NCBI GenBank assembly: GCA_965224285.1
Contig: OZ245043.1
Location: forward strand, 186,001-250,000
Source of the DNA: JAJCYK01 sp965224285
GTDB taxonomy: Bacteria; Bacteroidota; Bacteroidia; Cytophagales; Cyclobacteriaceae
Direction of reading: 5' to 3'
Length of the DNA: 64,000 bases
Below, piece after piece: positions 27,298-36,055 of this stretch. The stretch's first letter is position 1. Each line of letters starts with the position of its first letter. A program made the translations under genes and the position numbers. Under the pieces are notes generated by a model. That model did no database searches, was not told where the DNA came from, and was given only the letters and a program-made list of their open reading frames with translations.

Positions 27298-27324
27298 TTG
27301 GCGGGTTCTACACAGACCCGCCAA
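27298..27324. promoter_or_regulatory. Perfect 9-bp hairpin between coxM-like and coxD-like genes
   Basis: TTGGCGGGT (27298-27306) pairs exactly with ACCCGCCAA (27316-27324) around a 9-base loop. It is followed by TTCAATTTTC, a weak T-rich stretch, and lies 13 bp before the MoxR ATG. It may be a terminator or attenuator that lowers expression of the maturation genes relative to the subunits, or an mRNA-processing stop. Confidence 0.65.
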
Positions 27325-27337
27325 TTCAATTTTCAAC

Positions 27338-28240
27338 ATGAAGCCATCATCATTAGATAAAACCAGGGAGCTTCTGGAGGGGGAAGGTTACGTTAGTGAC
27401 CCAGCCATTACCATGAGCATGCACCTGTCCAGGCTCTTGCAGAAGCCGTTATTGGTGGAAGGACCGGCCGGGGTGGGTAAAACGGAAATTGCCAAGGTAC
27501 TGGCTGCAGCGCTGGAAACTCGCCTGATCAGGTTACAGTGCTACGAAGGGCTGGACCTGAACCACAGTTTATACGAGTGGAATTATCCCAGACAGTTACT
27601 TTATCTAAAAATGTCGGAACAGGATGGAAAAAGCCTGGAAGAAAAAGAACAGAATATTTACAGTCGGGAGTTTTTATTGAAAAGGCCACTATTGGATGCA
27701 ATTGATAGCGAAAGCCCGCCGGTGTTATTAATTGATGAAATTGACCGCGCCGACGAGGAATTCGAAAGTTTTTTACTGGAGCTGTTGTCGGATTGGCAGA
27801 TCTCCATACCTGAGGTCGGGACTATCGAAGCGAGGCATATCCCCATGGTGGTGATAACCAGTAACCGCATCCGGGAGTTATCCGATGCTCTCAGAAGACG
27901 CTGCCTTTACTTATGGATCGACTACCCTGATTTGGAAAAGGAATTGGCCATAGTCTACCGCAAGATACCGGAGATCGACAAAGATCTGGCCAGGGAAATA
28001 TGCGTTTTTATGCAGGAAGTAAGGCAAATGCGATTGGACAAAGTCCCGGGAACTGCTGAAACCCTGGACTGGGCCAGGGCTTTGGCAACCATGCATATCG
28101 ATCATCTCGATAAGGAGATCATCTCCCAGACCCTGGGTTTGGTGATCAAAGATTGGCAAGATACCCGGCATACACAGGATTCGCTTACCGAATTATGGGA
28201 AAAAGTGGGAGTGACCTCAAAATTGGATGATAACTCCTGA
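27338..28240 (+). CDS. MoxR-type AAA+ ATPase, cluster II (CoxD-like)
   Basis: This 300-aa paralogue of the CoxD at 9537 has Walker A GPAGVGKT at 42-49, Walker B LLIDEID near 133 and the same SNRIRELSDALRRRC sensor region. It probably works with the VWA protein encoded immediately downstream (14-bp overlap) to mature the cluster II hydroxylase. Having a dedicated pair per hydroxylase suggests substrate-specific chaperoning, as each enzyme has its own active-site sulfur or metal state. Confidence 0.9.
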   Translation: MKPSSLDKTRELLEGEGYVSDPAITMSMHLSRLLQKPLLVEGPAGVGKTEIAKVLAAALETRLIRLQCYEGLDLNHSLYEWNYPRQLLYLKMSEQDGKSLEEKEQNIYSREFLLKRPLLDAIDSESPPVLLIDEIDRADEEFESFLLELLSDWQISIPEVGTIEARHIPMVVITSNRIRELSDALRRRCLYLWIDYPDLEKELAIVYRKIPEIDKDLAREICVFMQEVRQMRLDKVPGTAETLDWARALATMHIDHLDKEIISQTLGLVIKDWQDTRHTQDSLTELWEKVGVTSKLDDNS

Positions 28241-29363
28241 AAAATTTAAGCATCCCGGATCCCTCAGCCGTCAAATTGTGGATTTCTGCAGATTTCTTAG
28301 AGAGCATGAATTTACCATCGGCCCATTCGAGGAGCAGGAAGCCATGTCAGTGTTAGCTAATACACCAGGCAGCAGCTGGGACGAGTTCAGGTTAATTTTA
28401 AAGCTTAATTTTTGTAAAAACCCCACCCAATTTCAGGGGTTTGACTTGGTCTTCGATGAATTCTGGGGTAGTCTTTTCAAAAGCTTCAACTCAAAATCTA
28501 AACCCAACACCCGGCCCAGAGTGGATAAGCCTCAGCAAAAACCTAAATTCACCGAATTGAAAAATTGGCTGTTCCAGCACGATGTAGATCGCAGGGTAGA
28601 ATCAGCTTTTTATAGTGAGGGTAATCTGACGGATAGCAAGTTCTCAATGGATCAGGAAAACCAGGTCAGGGAATTAGTATGTCTTTTAAGAAAGTTTGCC
28701 TTGGATTGGTCCAATCGACCCGGAAGACGGTTTAGCCCATCCAATAAACCTTCATTTCCGGATATACGCAGGTCAATTCGCTCCAATATCCAATATGGGG
28801 AGATATTGGATCTAAAATTTCAAGAGAAGAAACCTAAAAAGCTGGAGTTGGTGCTGCTGTGCGATACCAGCCGATCCATGGAGATCTTTAGCAAGTTTAC
28901 CTTGCAATTGCTATTTGCATTTCAGACTGCTTTTAAATCCATAGAGACTTTTATATTTAGCAGTGAACTGAATCGGATCACTCCCTCCCTGAAACAGGGG
29001 ACCTACCGTGATCTCCTTACTAATTTTAAGAAGTGGTCTGGCGGAACCCGTATCGGAGCATCACTAGATCAATTTATCCATGAATATGGAAAACATCGGC
29101 TGAGCAGGCGCACGGTGGTATTGATCATAAGTGACGGGTGGGATTTGGGAGAGACAAAGTTATTAGAGCAGTCCATGCAATATATCCAACGTCAGGTATT
29201 CAAAGTGATCTGGTTTAATCCTCATGCCGGTAAACCCGGTTTTAAACCGCAGGTGAGGGGCATGAAGGCCGCCTTGCCCTATGTAGATATATTTCATGGA
29301 GCCCATAATATCGATACTATCAGAGATTGGCAGCGCAGCGGCTACAGGTCCCTGTATAAGTGA
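28227..29363 (+). CDS. VWA-domain maturation protein, cluster II (CoxE-like)
   Basis: This 378-aa protein has a C-terminal VWA domain. Its metal site motif is DTSRS at 213-217 (DxSxS kept), with SGGTRIGAS and ISDGWDLGE as later sites. The N-terminal half differs strongly from the cluster I CoxE, which fits recognition of a different target. It overlaps its ATPase gene by 14 bp and moeA tail to tail by 22 bp. Confidence 0.9.
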   Translation: MITPEKFKHPGSLSRQIVDFCRFLREHEFTIGPFEEQEAMSVLANTPGSSWDEFRLILKLNFCKNPTQFQGFDLVFDEFWGSLFKSFNSKSKPNTRPRVDKPQQKPKFTELKNWLFQHDVDRRVESAFYSEGNLTDSKFSMDQENQVRELVCLLRKFALDWSNRPGRRFSPSNKPSFPDIRRSIRSNIQYGEILDLKFQEKKPKKLELVLLCDTSRSMEIFSKFTLQLLFAFQTAFKSIETFIFSSELNRITPSLKQGTYRDLLTNFKKWSGGTRIGASLDQFIHEYGKHRLSRRTVVLIISDGWDLGETKLLEQSMQYIQRQVFKVIWFNPHAGKPGFKPQVRGMKAALPYVDIFHGAHNIDTIRDWQRSGYRSLYK

Positions 29364-30538
29364 ACAGGGTAGATCTCTCCCTGTTTGAATTGTTTTTTGT
29401 GAGCAGGCAATTCTAAAAAACCATCGGCATCTACCAGATTGGCCAGGTCGCCGGAGCCATGACCTTCCACTGGCCATGCGCAACAGTGTTCTCCTGAGAA
29501 TTCGATTTTTACCTGGGCAAAATAGGTGAGATCAGGAGTGAAATTGATTTCTTTTTTGAGTACAGCGTGCAGAGGATCTACCGGATATCCCAATTCCCGG
29601 TTCATCCAGGGTTTAAAATACCGGATAAAACACATAAACGAGGAAACCGGATTTCCCGGGAAGGCAAAGATAAGATTTTTGCTTTCCGGATGATGTCCAA
29701 ACCAGAATGGCTTACCGGGGCGCTGGCCGATGCGATGAAATTCCTTATTCACTCCCAACTCTTCCAGGGCCTGCGGCACCAGGTCAAATTTTCCCTTTGA
29801 TACACCGCCGCTGAGTATGAGTATGGGATACTTCTTTAATAATGACTTCAATCGGTTCTTGGTGCCTTTCAGGTCGTCGACCAGATGATGGAGCTGCGGT
29901 TGTATGCCCCAATGCCATAAGGCCCTGGCCAGAGTATGGGCATTGGAGCTTCTGATCTGATGGGGCAGGGGAGTTTCAGCGATACCAACCAATTCGTCGC
30001 CGGTAGATATGATGGCGATTTGAGGTAAGGCAACTACCTTTACCAGACTTTTGCCCACGGTAGCCGCCACTCCAATCTCCGGCGCTCCCAATACGCTGCC
30101 CCGGGGGACGATCTGGTTCCCCTGGTGGCGATCACTGCCCTCCCGGTGCACATTTTGTCCGGAGTTAGGACCTTCCAGCACCTGGTATTCTGTGGTAAGC
30201 TTTCTGAGATGTTCGTATGGAATCACCGTGTCACTGCCGATAGGCAATACTGCACCGGTCATCACCTCAATACAATTTCCCGGGTGACCAAGCTGTTCAG
30301 GAGGACTGCCCGCTGCCTGAACGCTTTTAACGACAAATTTTCTCAATCCTGAATTCCAACCTTCATACTTAATGGCAATACCATCCATGGTGACCCGGTC
30401 GAATGGGGGAAATGGTCGGTCAGCTGAGATAGGCTCGGCAGTGGTGCGGTTATAGGCATTGATCAGCGGGACAGACTCGGTGCCCAGAGACAGGTGGTGT
30501 TTCAGGATCAGTTGCTCAGCTTGCGTTACGGTGATCAT
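29342..30538 (-). CDS. moeA: Molybdopterin molybdotransferase MoeA
   Basis: This 398-aa enzyme inserts molybdate into adenylated molybdopterin. Family signs are the N-terminal AxxLIL-type start, the PFPPFDRVTMDGIAI motif (Asp for cofactor chemistry), the MTGAVLPIGSDTVIPYE motif, the central ISTGDELV loop and SGGVSKGKFD, and FAFPGNPVSSF. All are intact. Its start is 53 bp from that of moaC on the other strand, giving a shared divergent promoter region. No separate MogA/MoaB gene is in the window. Confidence 0.95.
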   Translation of the reverse strand: MITVTQAEQLILKHHLSLGTESVPLINAYNRTTAEPISADRPFPPFDRVTMDGIAIKYEGWNSGLRKFVVKSVQAAGSPPEQLGHPGNCIEVMTGAVLPIGSDTVIPYEHLRKLTTEYQVLEGPNSGQNVHREGSDRHQGNQIVPRGSVLGAPEIGVAATVGKSLVKVVALPQIAIISTGDELVGIAETPLPHQIRSSNAHTLARALWHWGIQPQLHHLVDDLKGTKNRLKSLLKKYPILILSGGVSKGKFDLVPQALEELGVNKEFHRIGQRPGKPFWFGHHPESKNLIFAFPGNPVSSFMCFIRYFKPWMNRELGYPVDPLHAVLKKEINFTPDLTYFAQVKIEFSGEHCCAWPVEGHGSGDLANLVDADGFLELPAHKKQFKQGEIYPVHLYRDL

Positions 30539-30591
30539 AAACTATAATATGTCCATAATAATCTCTAATTTAATGAATAAAATGGGGGATC

Positions 30592-31077
30592 ATGGAAGCA
30601 GATAAAAGTTTTACCCATCTTGATAGCCAGGGCAACCCTACCATGGTAGATGTAGGCAATAAGGCGGTTACTCATCGTACGGCTATTGCGGAAAGTGTGG
30701 TAATGTTGGATGAGGAGATCATGAGCAAGTTGGAGCAAGGTGAAATTAATACCAAAAAGGGGCCGGTATTCCAAACTGCGGTTACTGCCGGGATCATGGC
30801 GGCTAAAAAGACCGGGGAACTTATCCCCTTGTGTCATCCGTTGCCCATTGAAAACTGTAAGATCGATATCAACACCGACCAGGTAAAAGTATGGATCAGG
30901 TGTTCAGTCAGTATTACCGGCAAAACCGGGGTGGAAATGGAGGCGCTGACCGGAGCTTCGGTGGCGGCCCTCACTATCTACGATATGTGCAAGGCGTTTT
31001 CCCATAATATTTCCATTGAGAAAACCCGATTATTAAAAAAAACAGGAGGTAAAAATGACTTCCACAGGCAATCATAA
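30592..31077 (+). CDS. moaC: Cyclic pyranopterin monophosphate synthase MoaC
   Basis: This 161-aa enzyme makes cPMP from the MoaA product. The start is FTHLD, followed by MVDVGNKAVTHRTAIA. The catalytic Lys-Lys is in MAAKKTGELIPLCHPL, and the TGVEMEALTGASVAALTIYDMCKA block is intact. The length is standard. It overlaps mobA by 23 bp. The start is close to the moeA start on the opposite strand. Confidence 0.95.
   Translation: MEADKSFTHLDSQGNPTMVDVGNKAVTHRTAIAESVVMLDEEIMSKLEQGEINTKKGPVFQTAVTAGIMAAKKTGELIPLCHPLPIENCKIDINTDQVKVWIRCSVSITGKTGVEMEALTGASVAALTIYDMCKAFSHNISIEKTRLLKKTGGKNDFHRQS
31044..31050 (+). promoter_or_regulatory. Shine-Dalgarno site that fixes the mobA start
   Basis: AGGAGGT lies 4 bases before the ATG at 31055 and inside moaC. 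It supports ATG 31055 as the mobA start and translational coupling within the moaC-mobA unit. Confidence 0.7.
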
Positions 31078-32206
31078 CGGGCACCAGAAACATGTGAAGT
31101 TGACCAAACCGGATCTGGGATACTTCGGTAGAAATGAAGTAGCCCTTATGGGAACGCCATGTGGCAAGATCAAGCAGCTGGCAGGCCATTTGATCTCAGC
31201 CCTTTCCGGTTCCAATAAGGTATCTTTTATCGATGCAGACCATAAAGCCGCGGCCCTCGAGCAGGAGCCTGCCCTCAATCACGGGGCATACCTGGCTTAT
31301 ACCGATAAGATCAACTTTAAAAGACTGGATTTTATCGATGAACCGAATGCATTTCAACAGCGGAAAAATTTAAATGACTGTGATGTAGTGCTGGTGAATG
31401 GCAATCATTTCAAGGCTCAGCGCCAGATCTTGATCGTCGATCCTAAAAAGCCACTGGAGAAGAAGATGGACCGAATCTCAGATCCCATAATGGTGATCCT
31501 AACCCCTGAGGCAGATGGTATACCCGGTTATTTAGCGGCATTGGTAAATGGATTGCCCGTATATCGATGGGAGCAGACCGAAGCCATTATAAAATGGTTC
31601 AGTTCCTGGGTAATTGATCGGATACCCGCAGTAAAAGGCCTGGTGCTGGCGGGCGGTGAAAGTAAGAGAATGCAACAGGATAAAGGAGCTTTAAACTATC
31701 ACGGGCAAACTCAGCGTAGACATTTGGCGGATCAATTAAACTCTTTGGGGCTGGATACCTGGGTTAGCTGCCGGGAGCAACAACTGGATGAGATGAATGA
31801 TGAATTGCCGATACTGACTGATAGCTTTAAGCAGTTGGGACCTCTGGGGGCCATCCTGACCGCCTTGCAATTTGATCCTAATGCGGCCTGGTTATGCGTA
31901 GCCTGTGATCTTCCGCTGCTTAAGAAATCGACCCTGGATTTCTTGCTGCAAAACCGGGACCACAGTAAAATTGCTACCGCTTTTAACAATCCCCAAACTG
32001 ACTTTCCAGAACCACTGATTACCATTTGGGAGCCCAAATGTTATATGGTTTTATTGCAATTTTTAAGTCAGGGATACAGCTGTCCGCGTAAGGTGCTTAT
32101 TAACTCCGACATTGCGCAGCTCCAGCCACCTGATCCACGAGAGCTGACCAATGTGAATAGCCCTGACGAATACCGGAGAGTGCTTAAGGAGTTAGGGGCA
32201 AATTAG
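31055..32206 (+). CDS. mobA: Molybdenum cofactor guanylyltransferase with an N-terminal MobB-like domain
   Basis: This 383-aa protein has two parts. The N-terminal ~190 residues resemble a MobB-type P-loop domain, but the loop reads GTPCGKIKQL and is degenerate (no GKT/GKS). The C-terminal part (from about 193) is a MobA nucleotidyltransferase with LVLAGGESKRMQQDKGAL and the central VACDLPLL. MobA builds the guanine dinucleotide cofactor of DMSO-reductase-family enzymes, consistent with the FdhF-like protein at 36056. The MobB-MobA order is reversed from some known fusions, and the MobB part may be non-catalytic. Confidence 0.88.
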   Translation: MTSTGNHNGHQKHVKLTKPDLGYFGRNEVALMGTPCGKIKQLAGHLISALSGSNKVSFIDADHKAAALEQEPALNHGAYLAYTDKINFKRLDFIDEPNAFQQRKNLNDCDVVLVNGNHFKAQRQILIVDPKKPLEKKMDRISDPIMVILTPEADGIPGYLAALVNGLPVYRWEQTEAIIKWFSSWVIDRIPAVKGLVLAGGESKRMQQDKGALNYHGQTQRRHLADQLNSLGLDTWVSCREQQLDEMNDELPILTDSFKQLGPLGAILTALQFDPNAAWLCVACDLPLLKKSTLDFLLQNRDHSKIATAFNNPQTDFPEPLITIWEPKCYMVLLQFLSQGYSCPRKVLINSDIAQLQPPDPRELTNVNSPDEYRRVLKELGAN

Positions 32207-32252
32207 AATTACGAATTACGAAATATTACGAAAGACGAATTACGAATTGAGG
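32206..32252. repeat. ATTACGA direct repeats
   Basis: The segment repeats (A)ATTACGA about five times within 47 bp, just after the mobA stop. A closely similar block sits at 52547-52577. Both lie next to gene ends, which suggests a dispersed repeat family of this genome. Confidence 0.6.
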
Positions 32253-32275
32253 TAGGTGAGATAAGCTTAATTTAT

Positions 32276-32668
32276 ATGATGGAGTCTGAACAATTTATTT
32301 CCAACTACGATTATTTTAACAAACCGCATGAACACCTGAGGAAATACTTTGATAAAACTCATGGAATGGAGCTAATTGATACCCGTGACCATCCAGGTAG
32401 GCTGGATCTAATTCCCAGTATGTGGGTTGGCGCAACCTGGAAAATGTATTTTGGAAAACACAGCTTTGAAGTATTTCCCAAACTTAAACTTCTAAGCTTT
32501 GAGGGTGTTTATATGATCGAGCAAGTATCTGAAGATGTGGTATTCATACAGCTTTATGAAAAGATCGAGGATTCCGGAACCAGAACTAACCGGCAAATCC
32601 AAGATTGTTTTAGGGAGCAATTTAATTTGAACGAAATTGTTAGTTCATTGGGTGATGGTCCTACATGA
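32276..32668 (+). CDS. Hypothetical protein
   Basis: This 130-aa protein, starting at ATG 32276, has a polar N-terminus (NYDYFNKPHEHLRKYF), a Trp/Met-rich middle (MWVGATWKMYFGKHSF) and a weakly acidic tail. There is no signal peptide, membrane segment or motif I recognise. It follows mobA by 70 bp across the ATTACGA repeats and precedes the tandem array. It reads like a real cytoplasmic protein, not a random frame, but its function is unknown. Confidence 0.5.
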   Translation: MMESEQFISNYDYFNKPHEHLRKYFDKTHGMELIDTRDHPGRLDLIPSMWVGATWKMYFGKHSFEVFPKLKLLSFEGVYMIEQVSEDVVFIQLYEKIEDSGTRTNRQIQDCFREQFNLNEIVSSLGDGPT

Positions 32669-32755
32669 ATTGGAAATGATGCCTATTTATAATCACGTTG
32701 TTAGTTGCATATAGTAATGAAGGTCTAACGGCAAATCGTTATAACAACACACCCT

Positions 32756-33886
32756 ACCTTCCTATCGTCATCGCGAGGACCGTAGGGACGCGGTGATCCC
32801 CCTGTTCAGCAAGGAGCACGAGCGCGAAAATCAGAAGGATGGTTTTTAATAGGCTAATAATTAAACGTGAAGATCATCCCATGAATGAGATTGCTTCTTC
32901 GCTATGCTCATCGCAATGACGACCCTAGTTCGATCCATGCTAATACTGGTCGTAACATGTGCTACGACCGAATTTATGAACTTGGATGACTTCATAAATG
33001 ACTATCTGTAATAAAGGTGTGACTGTGGAGTGTTGGTGTAGGTCGTAAAAAATTCTACCACCAGTTTAGAGAATAATACCTTCCTATCGTCATCGCGAGG
33101 ACCGTAGGGACGCGGCGATCCCCCTGTTCAGCAAGGAGCACGAGCGCGAAAATCCGAAGGATGGTTTTTAATAGGCTAATAATTAAACGTGAAGATCATC
33201 CCATGAATGAGATTGCTTCTTCGCTATGCTCATCGCAATGACGACCCTAGTTCGATCCATGCTAATACTGGTCGTAACATGTGCTACGACCGAATTTATG
33301 AACTTGGATGACTTCATAAATGACTATCTGTAATAAAGGTGTGACTGTGGAGTGTTGGTGTAGGTCGTAAAAAATTCTACCACCAGTTTAGAGAATAATA
33401 CCTTCCTATCGTCATCGCGAGGACCGTAGGGACGCGGTGATCCCCCTGTTCAGCAAGGAGCGCGAGCGCGAAATCCGAAGGATGGTTTTTAATAGGCTAA
33501 TAATTAAACGTGAAGATCATCCCATGAATGAGATTGCTTCTTCGCTATGCTCATGGCAATGACGACCCTAGTTCGATCCATGCTAATACTGGTCGTAACA
33601 TGTGCTACGACCGAATTTATGAACTTGGATGACTTCATAAATGACTATCTGTAATAAAGGTGTGACTGTGGAGTGTTGGTGTAGGTCGTAAAAAATTCTA
33701 CCACCAGTTTAGAGAATAATACCTTCCTATCGTCATCGCGAGGACCGTAGGGACGCGGTGATCCCCCTGTTCCGCAAGGAGCACGAGCGCGAAAATCCGA
33801 AAGATGGTTTTAATAGGCTAATAATTAAAAGTGAAGATCATCACTTGAATGAGATTGCTTCTTCGCTATGCTCATTGCAATGACGG
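32756..33886. repeat. Tandem array of a 322-bp unit, three copies plus a partial fourth
   Basis: Units start at 32756, 33078, 33400 and 33721, giving periods of 322, 322 and 321 bp. The copies are nearly identical; the third has a 1-bp deletion and small substitutions occur. Each unit begins with a roughly 160-bp element whose ends are imperfect inverted repeats: TCGTCATCGCGAGGACCGTAG at the head and CTATGCTCATCGCAATGACGA at the tail, resembling REP/BIME-like elements. The other 160 bp contains GGTCGTA-N8-TACGACC. The array stops after the element of the fourth copy. There is no open reading frame over it. The flanks 32669-32755 and 33887-34109 hold nothing recognisable. Confidence 0.85.
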
Positions 33887-34109
33887 TCTAGTGGAATTCG
33901 TCAATAACAACGCACTTTTCCATTCTATCGTTATCGTTATTCTAAAACACATAAAACCAGGATGACGTAGAGTCGATAATTTTAAATGTTCATTGATATG
34001 GTGGAATTGAAACAGCTTTTAGAGGGCAATCATCAAGCCGGCTTAGAGTTGTGAGACACGACGGCTGCATATCCACAACCTCCTAATGCATTGTACATCG
34101 GCAAATAGC

Positions 34110-34174
34110 CATTCATTCACTCAATCATTCATTCACTCATTCAATCACTCAATCATTCATTCACTCATTCATTT
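34110..34174. repeat. CATT/CACT tetranucleotide microsatellite
   Basis: A 65-bp run of CATTCATTCACTCAAT-type repeats lies immediately before the stop codon of the minus-strand lipoprotein gene at 34180, i.e. just downstream of that gene. Slippage here would change the 3' end spacing only. Confidence 0.8.
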
Positions 34175-34179
34175 TGAGG

Positions 34180-34701
34180 TCAGGCCTGTTCAATGAATCC
34201 CCAAGCGATCAGGGCTACACCCACAATAATGGCCAAAGCGCCAACTTCACCGGAGGCCAGAATAGCCACCACGATACCGGCAAGTAATACCACCAGCCCA
34301 ATGTACATTTTCTTGTTGAACACAACATCCTGCTGACGGGCCTCTTTCTCAGCCGCCTTCATGTTCTGCCGCACTTTCTTGAATTGCTGCCTAATATCTT
34401 TTCTCATGGCCTTCCGTTCAGCTCTGGAGGTGGTTTTATAGTTGGCCGCCAGGGCGCCAGCAGCCTTTTCAGCTTGTTGTTGCTGCAGTTCCCGAAGTTT
34501 CTGGTCTGAAGGCATGTGCTGAGCAGGAACCTGGACCGGTTTTAAGCTGGCTACCGGAGCCGGTGCTTTTGCAGGAGTAGTTTTCTGGTACTGGTAATGA
34601 CTAAACTTATAAGCCGACTGGTAATTAAACTTGCTACTGGAACAGGATGAAAAAACCAGTAGTCCGGCAACAAGTAATTTAATAATATGTGATCCGTTCA
34701 T
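34180..34701 (-). CDS. Lipoprotein with a C-terminal membrane region, function unknown
   Basis: This 173-aa protein has a signal and lipobox (LVFSSC, Cys20), a Gln/Pro/Ala-rich and basic charged middle with a probable coiled coil (about residues 65-125), and two C-terminal hydrophobic segments (about 131-148 and 152-170). I do not recognise a family. It ends at the microsatellite. It is divergent from fdhD with a gap of 144 bp. Confidence 0.65.
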   Translation of the reverse strand: MNGSHIIKLLVAGLLVFSSCSSSKFNYQSAYKFSHYQYQKTTPAKAPAPVASLKPVQVPAQHMPSDQKLRELQQQQAEKAAGALAANYKTTSRAERKAMRKDIRQQFKKVRQNMKAAEKEARQQDVVFNKKMYIGLVVLLAGIVVAILASGEVGALAIIVGVALIAWGFIEQA

Positions 34702-34845
34702 AGCAGAAAAGAAAAAAATTTGGTTTCGAAAGATAGTTAATAACGCTTTAAGGCCAAAACTATTAGTTCAACTTCCAAAAAAATCTTACCAGTAAAATAT
34801 TTCGGTGCTTTATCCCTATATTTATTAGGGCTACCAAATTGACCG

Positions 34846-35751
34846 ATGTCCCTATATCCCGTTACCAATTGCTCCCTAGAATCCTATCAGGAAGGCCGCT
34901 TGAGCCAAGCCCAGGACCTATTATCTGTGGAAGAGCCTATGGAAATACTTTTGGGTGTGGAAAATCAAAAGCAAGGAGGTTTTCGGTCTTTGGCTATTAC
35001 CATGCGCACCCCGGGTGATGACCTCGATCTGATCAGGGGTTTTTTGTATACAGAGGCCATTATAAGGCACTGTGATGAAATAATTTCCATCCGTCCCTGC
35101 TTTTCGGATGACGAGGGCAGTGGCAACAGCGTAAAGGTAAGGCTGTCTGCCGAAACCAGGTTTTCCTGGCGGCACCTGAAGAGGCATGTATATTTGAATT
35201 CGAGTTGTGGTATTTGCGGTAAAGCTTCCATGGAAGCGGTAAAGCGAGCACTACCGTCACTCCCTGGTCCGGGGCCCCTGGTTAATCCGGAAGTTCTAAC
35301 TTCACTGCCGGAAAAGCTGAATAACCAACAAACCGTGTTTCGTCATACTGGTGGCATCCATGCCGCTGGTATTTTCGATGTACGGGGAGATTTACGATAC
35401 TTAAAAGAGGATGTAGGCCGGCATAATGCCCTGGATAAAGCCATAGGAGCTGCTTTGAATGAAGGAAGTCTCCCGTTATCTGATAGTATACTGTTATTGA
35501 GCGGCAGGATCAGCTTTGAATTGATGCAAAAGGCTATCATGGGCGGAATTCAGTTCATAGCCGGTATTGGTGCTCCTTCCAGCCTGGCAGTTGAGATGGC
35601 GGTTAAATTCAACATTAGCTTGATCGGTTTTTTAAGACCTAACAGATTTAATATTTACCATGGGGGCCATCGTTTTCAACGCCTTCCAAATAAACTAAAG
35701 CATGAAGATCAGTATAAAAGGAAACAATCTGCGTCTGCGCCTAAGCAGTGA
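34846..35751 (+). CDS. fdhD: Formate dehydrogenase sulfurtransferase FdhD
   Basis: This 301-aa protein carries sulfur from a cysteine desulfurase to the molybdenum cofactor of FdhF-type enzymes. The CxxC sulfur-binding loop is Cys121-Gly-Ile-Cys124 in SSCGICGK. The GGIHAAGIFD and KEDVGRHNALDKAIG blocks of the family are intact. It overlaps the following small gene by 50 bp and is two genes from the molybdoprotein, fitting a dedicated maturation role. Confidence 0.93.
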   Translation: MSLYPVTNCSLESYQEGRLSQAQDLLSVEEPMEILLGVENQKQGGFRSLAITMRTPGDDLDLIRGFLYTEAIIRHCDEIISIRPCFSDDEGSGNSVKVRLSAETRFSWRHLKRHVYLNSSCGICGKASMEAVKRALPSLPGPGPLVNPEVLTSLPEKLNNQQTVFRHTGGIHAAGIFDVRGDLRYLKEDVGRHNALDKAIGAALNEGSLPLSDSILLLSGRISFELMQKAIMGGIQFIAGIGAPSSLAVEMAVKFNISLIGFLRPNRFNIYHGGHRFQRLPNKLKHEDQYKRKQSASAPKQ

Positions 35752-36055
35752 GGATTGGCAAAAGTTCAAAAACAATTCAAAAGTTGAACAGGATGTTCCA
35801 TTCGGTTATCGCCAAAAATTGATCTATTGTGTTAAAATCACCGACCAATCCCAGCAAATTGAAGCATCACTCAATCATCCCTTTGTCATGGTAATGATTC
35901 CCAGAAACTTAGCCAAGTCCTGGATTGATCAAAGCAACCCGATAATTAGCGGTGAAGTGCCGGTGGCTGATGGCGAAACTTTGAAAATTCAAATTGAACG
36001 CCCAGAATTGAAGCAAGAGCAACTGGTACACTTTCCGGAATCGAATAATAATTAA
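35702..36055 (+). CDS. Small protein overlapping fdhD, family not recognised
   Basis: This 117-aa protein starts at ATG 35702, 50 bp inside fdhD, and ends directly before the fdhF-like start. It has alternating strands (MKISIKGNNLRLRLS, KLIYCVKITD, HPFVMVMIPR) and no signal peptide. The tight position between FdhD and its molybdoprotein suggests an accessory role, possibly assembly of the enzyme. I recall similar small proteins beside fdhD in Bacteroidota but cannot name the family with confidence. Confidence 0.7.
   Translation: MKISIKGNNLRLRLSSEDWQKFKNNSKVEQDVPFGYRQKLIYCVKITDQSQQIEASLNHPFVMVMIPRNLAKSWIDQSNPIISGEVPVADGETLKIQIERPELKQEQLVHFPESNNN

Noticed and set aside
32756..33886. CRISPR array
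   Set aside because: Units are 322 bp and conserved over their whole length; there are no short repeats with variable spacers and no cas genes.
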